Shown here in pieces: positions 24,109 to 33,736 of a DNA stretch of 64,000 nt. The notes under the pieces were generated by a model. That model was given only the letters and a program-made list of their open reading frames with translations, had not been told where the DNA came from and ran no database searches. The translations under genes and the position numbers were made by a program. Where the stretch lies: NCBI GenBank assembly GCA_001566295.1, contig KQ964259.1, forward strand, positions 558,001-622,000. Direction: 5' to 3'. Within the stretch, counting starts at the first letter, position 1. Every line of letters starts with the position of its first letter. Source of the DNA: Microdochium bolleyi (lineage: Eukaryota > Ascomycota > Sordariomycetes > Xylariales > Microdochiaceae).

Positions 24109-24733
24109 GGTATCTATGTTGGGGTCGTCGATGCGGTTGGCTTGGAGTCGCCCCTCAAGCAAGAGCAAGGCAGGTCGTTGGACGGAAGTGCTAGAGGTGT
24201 CCGTGGGCGCGGGAAGAGAAATATGTCGGGTCAAGCCCGCCGGCGTACAAAGGAAATGAAGCTTGCTGAAACAGTGGCAGACAAAGTGAGAGGTTACGAT
24301 ATGGAATTTGGAGAGGGGAGGGAGGGAGGGCACCATGGGTGGTGATACCAAAGGTGAGGGGTCCAGTGCGGCGGTTATCGATAGGTCGTTTGCATCATGG
24401 AGCCGAGGCGTGCCGACACGCGACAACGGCGTTTGTGAAATGGCTGATGCTGCAGGGCAAACTCTGAACAGGACTGATCCAGAGAACCGAATTGGATCAT
24501 GGCACTCATTTCCTAGGCCACTCGGAAGCAGGGCCAAGGTCTGAAATGTTTGTGTGATTTGAACCATACTGTGCAGGTCCGGCTTTCCTGCAGGGCCTTG
24601 AAATTCAACAACCATGATATCAGAGGTATCATTCTGAACGCCAAACGCCTTTCGTGTCCCGAACGCATGTACACCAAACACAAGTGACCGGTCTCATGGC
24701 TCACGCATACCCGCGCAGTACGAGCCCAGCGCG
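24109..24733. other. Intergenic: E2 promoter and SNU23 3' flank
   Basis: 625 bp between two minus-strand genes. Open frames continue upstream of the E2 start but show no family resemblance. Nothing else seen. Confidence 0.5.
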
Positions 24734-25447
24734 TCACTTCCTCTTTGAGCCACCGAAGCCAGTAATGCCCATGGCCGCCATCATGTCCTCCTCGTCGTGC
24801 TCGCCCTCGACGCGCACGTCCTCGCCGTACTCGACCTTGACCTTGTCCGCGGCCTCACGCTCCTCCCGCCTCTTCTGCGCGTCCTCGAGCCTCTTGACCC
24901 TGCGCGCCTCGCGCTCCTTGGCGTCCTCCTCCTCCCGCAGCTCCAGCCTCTCCTTGAGCGTCGTCGTCGCCGCGCGCTTCTGCTCCTGCAGCCGCTCCCA
25001 CAGCGCCTCTATCCTCGCGTGCACGTCCGCCGCACTCGCCTTCTTCACCTCGCCCGTCTCGCCAATGTTGCGCAGATGCTGCATCGAGTTGGCGTGCTCC
25101 ACCCACTGGATGTTGTCCTTGAACGTGAGGTCGCACGCCGCGCAGTAGAATCCGGCGCCGCGCCCGCGCTTGCCCACGCCCGCGCCCGCGGGCACGAGCG
25201 TCGTCTTGCCGACATTCGCGGAGAGGTCGAGCACGTTGCGCCGCGCCGCCGTCAGCGACTCGTCGCCCGTCAGGGGCTTGAAGTACTTCTTGCCCGCGAG
25301 CTTGGCCTCGTACCGCGCCTTCGACTCCTCCTTCTCGGTTGCCTCGCGGGCCTTCGCCTTGGCCGCGTACTCGTCCAGGTCCCAGTTCTTTCGGAACGAG
25401 GTGTCGCTCGCGGGCGTCCCGTACGCGGAGCCCTTGGGGTTGGACAT
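24734..25447 (-). CDS. SNU23: U4/U6.U5 tri-snRNP zinc-finger protein Snu23 (ZMAT2)
   Basis: Spliceosomal tri-snRNP component acting near the 5' splice site before catalytic activation. Single exon, 237 aa. The N-terminus has the conserved WDLDEYAAKAKAR block (from residue 22) and KKYFKPLTGDESLTAARR. A matrin-type C2H2 zinc finger spans Cys102, Cys105, His118 and His124 (YCAACDLTFKDN...HANSMQH). It is followed by a long charged coiled coil rich in Arg, Glu and Lys (about 135-210) and an acidic tail ending GFGGSKRK. It is divergent to DPH5, with 488 bp between the start codons. Confidence 0.95.
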   Translation of the reverse strand: MSNPKGSAYGTPASDTSFRKNWDLDEYAAKAKAREATEKEESKARYEAKLAGKKYFKPLTGDESLTAARRNVLDLSANVGKTTLVPAGAGVGKRGRGAGFYCAACDLTFKDNIQWVEHANSMQHLRNIGETGEVKKASAADVHARIEALWERLQEQKRAATTTLKERLELREEEDAKEREARRVKRLEDAQKRREEREAADKVKVEYGEDVRVEGEHDEEDMMAAMGITGFGGSKRK

Positions 25448-25935
25448 GGTGAACGCGAAGGTGGATTGCTCGTCGGTTTGTGGTTCTAGTGGCGGTGTCG
25501 GAGGTGAGAACGGAGCGTTATTGGTAGCGAGTATCTTCTTGATGCGCCCAGCTTATGTCCGGGTTTTGAAGTGGTGCGACAAACGTAAGGAAAGATGGTT
25601 GATTGTGTCCTGAAGGTGAGAAGCAGCAGCAGCCTAGGAATTGCAAAGACCGCCCGAGAGCTCCATCGCGAAATCCACGAGACAGGGATCGGGGACCCAC
25701 AGCGGAATCAGAGCTCCCTGGTGCAAACTTATCGCGGCAGTCCTCCCCCGCGAAACCTCGCGATAAGCCCGTTCTGCCCCTCCATGGGCCAAAAAGTTTC
25801 CGCGAAGCAGGACCTCGCGAGTGCGGAACAATTCAGGCCGAAGAGCAGAGCAATTACCAAGGAGTTTCTTTTCTTCCACAGTCTCCTTGTCGCTTCTACT
25901 CAATCGTGAGCTCCGACTAAAGCGCCGAGTAAATC
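25448..25935. promoter_or_regulatory. Bidirectional promoter between SNU23 and DPH5
   Basis: 488 bp between divergent start codons of two housekeeping genes. It must hold both promoters and leaders. No single motif stands out. Confidence 0.55.
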
Positions 25936-27046
25936 ATGTTGTACCTCGTCGGCCTGGGTCTCTCCGACGAGACCGACATCACCGTCAAGGGTCTCGAGAT
26001 CGTCAAGAAGGCGTCGCGCGTCTACCTCGAGGCCTACACGAGCATCCTCCTCGTCGATCAATCGGTACTGGTACGTCATCTTAACACCAGGGCCGTCGAA
26101 CCCCCACTGCCCCCTACGTGAGACGAAACGAATATTTCTCGTTAACTACCGAGGACCACGTTCGTGTAAGTGACAGGGGGGGACCAGTTGGCTGATAACC
26201 CGACGAATAGGAGAGTTATTATGGCCGCTCAATAGTGATTGCGGACCGGCAGATGGTCGAGTCTGACAGCGACGAGATCCTGCGTGACGCACAGACCGAG
26301 GACGTGGCGTTCCTCGTCGTCGGTGATCCTTTCGGGTAGGTCATCTTGCGATGGAAAGATTTAGACAAATTCCCCCATTACGAGCTCCCCGAACACCTCA
26401 GATCAAGTCGGCTGATAGAAAGCACCGGATTCCCATACACAGAGCCACCACACACACCGACCTCGTCCTGCGCGCGCGCGAGCTCAAGATCCCCGTGCAG
26501 ACGGTGCCCAACGCGAGCATCATGTCCGGGATCGGCGCGACGGGCCTGCAGCTGTACAACTTTGGGCAGACGGTGTCGATGGTCTTCTTCACCGACAGCT
26601 GGAAGCCCGCGTCGTTCTACGACCGGATTCGGGAGAACCGCAACATCGGCCTGCACACGCTGGTGCTGCTCGACATCAAGGTGAAGGAGCAGAGCCTCGA
26701 GAACATGGCGCGGGGCAGGATGGTGTTTGAGCCGCCGCGGTACATGACGGTCGCGCAGTGCTGCGAGCAGATGCTAGAGATCGAGGAGGACAAGAAGGAA
26801 GGCGTGTACGGCCCGGACAGCCTGGCCATCGGCGCCGCGCGGGTCGGCGGCAAGGACGAGAAGTTTGTGGCTGGCACGCTCAGGCAGCTGTGCGACTCGG
26901 ACGAGGCGCTCGGCGCGCCGCTGCACAGCATGGTGCTCCTGGGTCGGAGGGCGCACGAGCTCGAGAGGGACTACGCGCGCGAGTTCGCCGTGGACAAGGA
27001 GCTCTGGGACAAGCTGTGGGCGGAAGAGTATGGCAAGCAGCTGTAG
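25936..27046 (+). CDS. DPH5: Diphthine methyl ester synthase Dph5
   Basis: SAM-dependent methyltransferase of the diphthamide pathway, which modifies a histidine of elongation factor 2. Exons are 25936-26070, 26211-26335 and 26443-27046; introns of 140 and 107 nt with GTACGT and GTAGGT donors; the product is 287 aa, the usual length. The N-terminus MLYLVGLGLSDETDITVKG is a strong family signature. The SAM-site loop VVGDPFG|ATTH is formed exactly by the second splice junction. Other conserved blocks are NASIMSGIGATGLQLYNFG, FFTDSWKP and LHTLVLLDIKVKEQS. The gene is convergent with bli-3 (143 bp between stop codons). Confidence 0.96.
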
Positions 27047-27189
27047 AGATCCGCGGCTGCACTTTGCATTGTTCATATAAGACCAGATACATGGGTGGTT
27101 CTTGCATTGTTCATTCATTAAGCGTAATTACTGATACATGGACTGACTATCTTATCGTGTCTGTCTTGCAAAGACCAAAATTGCTTGGT

Positions 27190-27871
27190 TCAGTGGGAGC
27201 TTCTCCACTGCTGGATCTCGCTCTCGCTGATCTCGCGCAGCTTGGCGACGTTGGCGGGCTGGCCGGTGACAGCGCCCTTGGCGACCTCGACGGCGAACCC
27301 GAGAAGGGTTGCGTCGCTCACTGAGTACGTGGCGGTCTCGGTCTTGACGCGGATGATGCCGACGCGGGGGTCGTTCTCGGAGCCGTCGTGCTTGCCGTCT
27401 CCCAGGTCGCCGAGCCAGGCCTTGAGGGTGGGTGTGTAGTGCTTCTTGATGAGGCTGCGATCCGTCTCGATGCTGCTGGTGCCCGATACGGAAGCCCACT
27501 GGCCATTGCTGTCAAGAAACGAGATGTTGGTGTGCGAGTCGAACTTGATCTCGTCCGTCTTGCCGGACTCGGTGTTAGTGAAGAAAAGCAGGTCGATGCC
27601 GGCGTTCTCCTGTAATGCAGCAAGATATGGTCAGCCTCAATCCACACGCAGTAGCGACCCTAGCTCAGCGTACCTTGGCGGCGACGGCCATGCATCGAGA
27701 GACGAGACGGCCCGAGGCAAGGTCACGAGTGGTCATCATGCCGAACTTTGAGGACGAGATGAACTTGACGAGGGAGGTGATCTTCTTCTCGGGGCTCTGC
27801 TCATCCTTGTTGGCATCCTTGTAAGGGTCGGCAGTCTTGCTGCCCGTGTCCGTGTTGGAGAAGGACGACAT
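27190..27871 (-). CDS. bli-3: BLI-3-like pyridoxamine-phosphate-oxidase-fold protein
   Basis: Small flavin-reductase-like split-barrel protein related to Neurospora BLI-3 (blue-light-inducible) and bacterial general stress protein 26; biochemical role unknown, probably FMN or cofactor binding. Exons are 27674-27871 and 27190-27609 with a 64-nt intron; 205 aa from MSSFSN. Features include LVKFISSSKFGMMTTRD, IDLLFFTNTESGKTDEI and a C-terminal helix ending QQWRSSH. The chosen ATG has a strong context (ACA before ATG). A second in-frame ATG at 27982 adds 37 residues rich in Arg, Ser and Leu with no acidic residue, resembling a mitochondrial presequence. A TATA-like element at 28044-28053 lies upstream of both ATGs, so the longer form may be made. 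Confidence 0.9.
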
Positions 27872-28043
27872 TGTGGCTGTTAGTCGAGGGCTTGGTGACA
27901 GAGGCTGTGCGTATCTGGTGCAGAAAGGTGCGAAGGAGCGGGCTGAGAGACTGAGGATTGGTAGTCTTCGGAAAGTGTTCATGTCCTTGTGTCACAGGAG
28001 AGAAGATGGGTTTCGTATTGTAGAATCGGTGGGTGGCTCGAGG

Positions 28044-28053
28044 CTATATAAAT
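28044..28053 (-). promoter_or_regulatory. TATA-like element of bli-3
   Basis: ATTTATATAG on the minus strand, about 65 bp upstream of the distal in-frame ATG (27982) and 175 bp upstream of the proximal ATG (27871). The position fits a core promoter that would place both ATGs in the transcript. The seventh TATA base is not optimal. Confidence 0.4.
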
Positions 28054-28156
28054 CACGGCCACGTCATGCCCACTGTAGTGCTTCGCGTGCCTGGAGCTCG
28101 ACAACCCGGGAGGGACCCCGCGGCGGCCCCATCTCAAGGCGGCTGGTTGACGCGGC

Positions 28157-28162
28157 GATCGA
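28157..28162 (-). promoter_or_regulatory. GATCGA motif, candidate light-response element
   Basis: GATCGA is reported as the core of white-collar-complex binding in Neurospora. Here it lies about 290 bp upstream of the proximal bli-3 ATG. A second GATCGA is at 28701-28706. The match is exact but the motif is short. Confidence 0.35.
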
Positions 28163-28792
28163 GACATCACATTTCATCATCGAGCTGGTCGTGGGAGGAC
28201 GGAGCTCTCGGTGGTGTAGTCATGACGTCAAGTTTTGGTGGTGCCTCATGCACGCTGCCGCAGTTCTCCTAGGCTGAGACAAACGGGGACTGTCTGGGCC
28301 GGCAATCGGGGCTGAATTGGCTCAGTTGATCAGTTGATGCACGACCTGGATGGGATTGCCATTCTGACCAATCTTCTGACCTCGCAGTGGTGCGTGGTCG
28401 AGTGCTTCTATTGCAGCCTCCCGAGCCTGGAGTGAGCCTGGATGAGTTTGAGGATGGGATGCTCTGGAGGTCCAGACGTCATTGGCCCGGAGCTGTTGCA
28501 GCGATCTGGGGTCTCTCCGATCCGATGGCAGGCCTCCACCCTGCTCGGAATTGACTTCCTTGAGGCCTGCAAGTCCAGACGGCCCATCGGATTGGATCTC
28601 CTGAGGCCTAGCGTCGCACTGGGCCAAGAGACGCACTCTCGCGTGGCAGCGTTGTGTGCTGCTGGCCCGGAGGTTGAGGTTGTTTGCTGCCGCAGGAGGC
28701 GATCGATTGGGCCGCGCCCGATGGAGTCCTGGACGGACGGAGCACCTCCAGGGCTACCTTCAGGTACGTATCTTCTTGCCCTAGGGCATAGG

Positions 28793-28804
28793 TACCTTAA
28801 GGTA
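28793..28804. repeat. TACCTTAAGGTA palindrome
   Basis: Perfect 12-bp inverted repeat, preceded by GGTACC overlap and flanked by CTACCTT and CAGGTACG. Member of the family described in the findings. Confidence 0.6.
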
Positions 28805-29358
28805 GGGAAAGTATTGCCTGCCGGCGGATCTGATAACCCTGGGCCGGCCTCGGCCCCTGCCCTGGGCTTGCGAGAATTATCAGATGCCGCCTAGCGCAGC
28901 CCTGGAGCGCCTGGGGCCAGAGTTTTGCGCCGGTGCGATGCCGGGCAGGTCCGGCACTCCCAGCGCTGACTGTCAAGAGCCATCCGGTGCCAGGATGCGG
29001 CAGATCGGTGCGTCGCCGTCGCCGTATAGGCCACCTGCGAAATCCAGCTGCAGGACCGAGCGTCGTGTCTAGCAACTCTCCCCGCCGACCTCACAGCGCA
29101 GCTGCCATCAAGCAGGCGTTCGTGCCTGCCCTCCACTGCCAGCCCCCACACGGAACGGCCTCCATTGCCGCTGCTGCTCGTTCCGAGTGCTGTTTGCCTT
29201 CCTCTACAGCCCGGCATCACCCATGGTCGTCGCATCACACGTCACCCACCTTCACGGTCGGAGCATATCCATCTACGCCTAATCAGCAGCCTGCCCTGCC
29301 AAGACTGGCTTGTGCCACACCACTCGGTTCCGGACATGTCATAACTGCCTTCATCGCC

Positions 29359-30912
29359 ATGGACCACGGCGAGGTATGTCACCACTATGGGCTGGCGTCC
29401 GTACCCGGCCCGCCCTACATTCTTATCTTGTACCCCCAGCGACTGACGAGTCCACAGGAACCAGCTTGGGAGTGTCGCGATGGCTTCGAGCAGGCCGAGG
29501 CCTACTACAATCAACCCCTCCGGGCCAGGAATCGAGAGCTGCAGGACGAGAATCTCGCCCTGAAACGCCTCCTCCGGGAGAATGGCATCTCGTGGCTGCC
29601 CCAAGACGCGAGGCCAGTCCGGCGCAGGTCGTCGACCCGCTCAGGCACCAGCGGACACATACCTATTACCTCACTGCCGCGTCTGCCAGTCGAGGTCCAG
29701 CTCAAGATTCTCTCGTTCGCAGTCACCAGCCCACATCCAATCATCAATCCCCTGTGCAAGGTCACCACCACCGAGCACCTCACCACGCAGGAAAAGGCTC
29801 AAGGCAATCAGATCTCTATTCATTTCCTCGCGACCTGCAAGGCTTACCATAGCGAGGGCATCAAGCTGCTGTGGACCAACAACGACTTCCTCTTCACATC
29901 GCCACTGGCCCTTAAGAACTTCACCGAGGTGCCGTCCCAGTTCCGCCACCAGATCAAGAGCATCACCTTGCGGATAGTGGCCAGATACTATGATGACGAG
30001 GAGCGCACACACCGCCTGCCGGCAAGCTACCACCCGGACTTCAAGAAGCCGTGGAAGCTCCGGGTCCAGATGCGCCCCAAGGAGCCCACGATGGCCCGCC
30101 GCGGCTTCCGGACTTATGCCTGGCTGCAGCTCATAGACTTCCTCGAGGCCCTCCGACCACCATACCAAGAGCCATCATCATCGCTGGGCAACAAGGACGC
30201 AGCAAAGACCACCCGCCGCTCACAAATTGAAGCAATGAAGCTGACCGTCCAACCTCGGCTCTTTCCAGAACTCGAGCGAATCCGCATAGATTTCGTGGAC
30301 TTTGGCGAAGACCTGCTTCACTATCCCCCCACGCAGCTACACGACCTCGCTTGCCACCAGCTGGGTCGGACACTCAACGAGCTGGTGCTCACGGGGCTCC
30401 CCGGCGACGAGGCTGGACTCCGTGCGAGTCACGAGCTCGCCGGGATGCTCAGGGATGAAGGTCTACTCATTGACCACGCGCCGCTCATGGCAAGTCAGCG
30501 ACACGGCATCCGGCCTTTGCCCTGCGACGAGGAAAAGTGCCACTACTCCTCGAGAGTCGTCCGAGCCATGACGGACGGCACACACTACCACGACCATCAC
30601 GATCACCACGACTACAATGCTGAAGACTTCCCAAGAGCCCCCGCAGAAGTCGGCGAACCGCCAGAGCACGCCGCATTCTCCTGCCGGACGATGTGGAAGA
30701 GGAAGCCGATCAAGCTGGATGTCCCGGCAGAACGCGAGTGGGAGCTGTACGACAGGATCAGCGGCCTGCCTTGGGAGGAGATCGAGGAAGAGGCCACCAT
30801 ATTCGACGACATGGCTAGCGACGGCGAGGGCATGATATGCGAGAACTGCGGCGAGACACACCCGGGTGCGATCCCCCCAGAGGATCTGATGGACACGCTT
30901 GATGACTTGTAG
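29359..30912 (+). CDS. F-box-like domain protein with N-terminal coiled coil
   Basis: Possible substrate-receptor protein of the F-box type; function unknown. Predicted exons are 29359-29373 and 29458-30912, giving MDHGE|EPAWECRDGF and 489 aa. The 84-nt intron (GTATGT..CAG) has no in-frame stop, so its retention would add 28 residues. The start ATG lies in a good context (GCC ATG G). Residues from about 20 form a short leucine-rich coiled coil (NRELQDENLALKRLLREN). The F-box-like stretch LPRLPVEVQLKILSFAV follows near residue 75. The rest is a charged alpha/beta region, then a His/Asp run (DHHDHHDY) and an acidic C-terminus with the pair CENC. No leucine-rich or WD repeats are seen. Confidence is good that it is a gene, moderate for the F-box. 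Confidence 0.8.
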   Translation: MDHGEVCHHYGLASVPGPPYILILYPQRLTSPQEPAWECRDGFEQAEAYYNQPLRARNRELQDENLALKRLLRENGISWLPQDARPVRRRSSTRSGTSGHIPITSLPRLPVEVQLKILSFAVTSPHPIINPLCKVTTTEHLTTQEKAQGNQISIHFLATCKAYHSEGIKLLWTNNDFLFTSPLALKNFTEVPSQFRHQIKSITLRIVARYYDDEERTHRLPASYHPDFKKPWKLRVQMRPKEPTMARRGFRTYAWLQLIDFLEALRPPYQEPSSSLGNKDAAKTTRRSQIEAMKLTVQPRLFPELERIRIDFVDFGEDLLHYPPTQLHDLACHQLGRTLNELVLTGLPGDEAGLRASHELAGMLRDEGLLIDHAPLMASQRHGIRPLPCDEEKCHYSSRVVRAMTDGTHYHDHHDHHDYNAEDFPRAPAEVGEPPEHAAFSCRTMWKRKPIKLDVPAEREWELYDRISGLPWEEIEEEATIFDDMASDGEGMICENCGETHPGAIPPEDLMDTLDDL

Positions 30913-31650
30913 AGACGTGTGGTGAGAAAAAAAGAAAAAAAACCTAGTTTGTAGACCGGCGTTTGTCGCGGCACAGGAGCGAACGATACCCGATTGCTTT
31001 CCGATGAGTTGGGGCGGTGGGCCGTTGAATTGCAGACAGGACAAGCACTGTCTTTCGAGACCCTCGGGGGCATGGCATTTTCTCCACTCCATTACGAGTA
31101 GAACAGCCTGATCTCATATGTCTTCACAATGGAATAGAAAACAAATAGAGGGATCTCTTTCAACATGACCAGTTCGTGGGTTGCTTAGTCCCAGTATGGG
31201 TTTCTACATGACACTCGGTGCAAGAGGGGGGCATTCCTAGGTCTCATGCACGTAAAATGAGACGATGCATTTTGGTCATGCATCCATCGGCTCGCCAATC
31301 AACAAAACCTCGAGACTAGGGATAACACAGACTGCTGCACATGCACTCCAAGACACTAAGTGGACAATAGTTTCCTACCAATCTCTAATGACGGAGCGGT
31401 GAAGTGTATGCACTGATATCTCTTATGCTAGCCAGTCTCGAAGCATACGCTGCTTTTGTGTTGCTTGCCGGGTTCCTTTCTCAAAGCATACCCGCCCTAT
31501 CATGCTGCCCAATATGCCCCTGAACGCCGATGCCTAAATGAAAATGAGTAGAGAAGTCCTGAAAATTTCTACCAGCCAATCGATGCGAGTGGGCCACGCA
31601 GCTGTGCCGAAACCGCTGGTGACCAAACGCCACAACACGAGCCAACGATC
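30913..31650. other. Convergent 3' flanks
   Basis: 738 bp between the stop codons of the F-box gene and the phosphatase-like gene. A-rich tract just after the F-box stop (about 30926-30940). No gene seen. Confidence 0.55.
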
Positions 31651-33736
31651 TTATATGATTGCCTCTCGCTCGTTGACGGTCCATCGCCGTTTTGTCGAGG
31701 TGTGGTCTCGAATCCGCTCCGCCTCGCCTGGCGGCAGTGGCGCCCCCCACATACCTCCGTTGCCGGTGCCTGCCCAGAGGTGCGGGACGACGTCCTCGTC
31801 AAAGTGGTCTGTGGCTTCGGCTTTGAGGAGTGAGTGCTCATCTGCTGTCTGCCCCCTGGGATCCGTGCTGACAGATGTCTTTGCCAACGTATTGAGGTTG
31901 AGCTCCTTGCTGCTGGCTTCAAGGGGTCCAGGTGCTGTTGACAAAGGGCTTGGTTCCTTCTTGGCCTCCTTCTCGAAGCTGAAGTTCAATAGCATGGGTG
32001 AGTCACCCTCATCATCGATGGCATCCTCGTTCTTGGGCTGCCAAAGTCCGAACGATTCAGAACGGTTCCTGCCAGATGAGAAGCCTGCCAGAGTGGACAA
32101 GCTGCTGCCGACCGTGATTCCTGCGCCACTGTTGCGAGTCGCGGATATTGTGCGTGGACCAAGAGCCGGACTTTGCGAGCCTCTCCTCATACTACCCAGA
32201 GCAGCGTTGGCGGAACCGCTCCTGTTCCCACCGACAGCACCTCCCCCAAATGAACTGCCGAAACTGATTTCTCGGAGTGCAGATTGCAGAGCTGGCCCGG
32301 GCTTCGCGGCGCGCGAGCTGTTGCGACTGTGTCCGGCAAGCGACGAGGATCTGCTGATCCCTGGCGTCGATACTGTTGTGTGGAGGTGCTCAGTGTTGGC
32401 AAACAGTTTGAGGTCAAAGACCTCCTGCATGGTGACTTTTTTCCTCAATAGTCCTTCGTCTAGTGAGGCAGCGGGCTTGTCATCAAAGACGTCGTTTGGC
32501 TCATCAAAGAATGACCTTCGCTTGGCCATGCTGATGGATGACATCGCAACATCAGCAAGCACTGGCTGCTGCGTAATTGCGCCCACAAGAGCATTGCATC
32601 CCGCTCCATGCGACACAAGGATCACAATGTTCTCCTCGTCCACATCATCATCCACATTCATAGGTGCGGCGACAGTTGTGCCGTGCGCGGCAGACCTTGT
32701 TGTTTTTGTCACCATCTGACTCGGGTGGTCTGTCGTTGCGTACCAATCTACCAGGCGTTTGAATCCTCTCCGGAAGCGCTGGTGCATCGATGCCCATTCC
32801 TCAGGCAGAACACCTCCATCTCCCCACGCGAGTGTGTCCCGGCTGGAGTCCCACTGGTAGTCAATATCAGCACATGCATCCCGAGCATGCGCGACATAGC
32901 CCCGTGGTATTGAGTCGTTGGGGCCAACCGCGTAGGTAGGTACTGGCGACTGATATCCGCTCCTGGCGGCTCCCAGTCCAGGAGAAGCTGCCCTCGGACT
33001 CGCTCCCGGTAATGTGTCTCTTAAAGCCGAGACGTCGTCTAGGCCGGACCTAGCTGGGCTTGTAGCACCCCCGCTGGGTGACCACAGCTGACCGTGGTTG
33101 CTGACTGGCTTGCGCGTGCTGAGGATGTTGGGGCTGTCTGTATAGTGTTCTCGTCGTAGCAGCTCGGCTTTTGCTGTGGCCAGCATGAGGCTGGACCTGG
33201 GCGGAGGTGTGATGTGCTCGAAATAATCTGGCGACAGCCATTCTCCAAGGAAAGCGTCGAGGCGGATCACGCATCTTGAAGTGATAGCCAGGCCTTTGCC
33301 CCTGGGGTCCTGCTCTGGCGGTGGATTAGAGGCGATCCCCGCAGCGATGGCTATAGAAGTCTGCATGCAGCGTAAGAATGGTGAGCTGTGAATGACGACA
33401 TTATAGCGCTTCTTTCGTGGGACCGCGAGAGGGTCTCCAACTGGGGGTGTTGAGGCAGAGGGTGTTGATGGGTTGGAGGCGCTGTCGACAGCGCGGCCGT
33501 GTATGATGGAGGCGATCCTGGCACCGACAGTCTTTGACTGCATCCAGCCGGCGTACGTCAGAGGCGGGTCGTAGGGTGTCGGGGAGGACAGATGCCACTG
33601 CTTGTCGGCCGCATCGAGGCGCTTGCCATGCCTGGAAGACGAATAGCAGGAGAAGTCAGCAGAGCAGCCGGCGGAGAGAGGTGACGGATGTCTGGACTTA
33701 CCTGACGACGAACACGTAGGCCGGAGGACGACCCAT
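31651..33736 (-). CDS. Histidine-phosphatase (phosphoglycerate-mutase-like) superfamily protein
   Basis: Branch-1 histidine phosphatase fold, closest in style to the UBASH3/Tfc7 group; substrate unknown. Exons are 33702-33736 and 31651-33631 with a 70-nt intron; the product is 671 aa. The catalytic RHG is created across the splice site (VFVVR|HGKR, about residues 11-14). Next come DPPLTYAGWMQS, the second-half start FLRCMQTSIAIA, and the second catalytic histidine in VILVSHGAG near residue 350. The two halves are separated by about 150 residues of Ser/Pro-rich presumed disorder. After about 410 the protein is low-complexity Ser/Arg-rich, and it ends with a Gly/Trp-rich stretch (GTGNGGMWGAPLPPGEAERIRDHT) that looks conserved. 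The ATG at 33736 fits the domain start; an upstream in-frame ATG at 33985 gives a Pro-rich extension that I judge to be leader. Confidence 0.88.

Larger units (their letters stand above)
27983..29358. other. Divergent region between bli-3 and the F-box gene
   Basis: 1.4 kb with the bli-3 promoter elements listed separately and a palindromic patch around 28753-28807. An open frame continuous with the F-box gene extends back to 28933 but has no conserved content. Confidence 0.5.
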
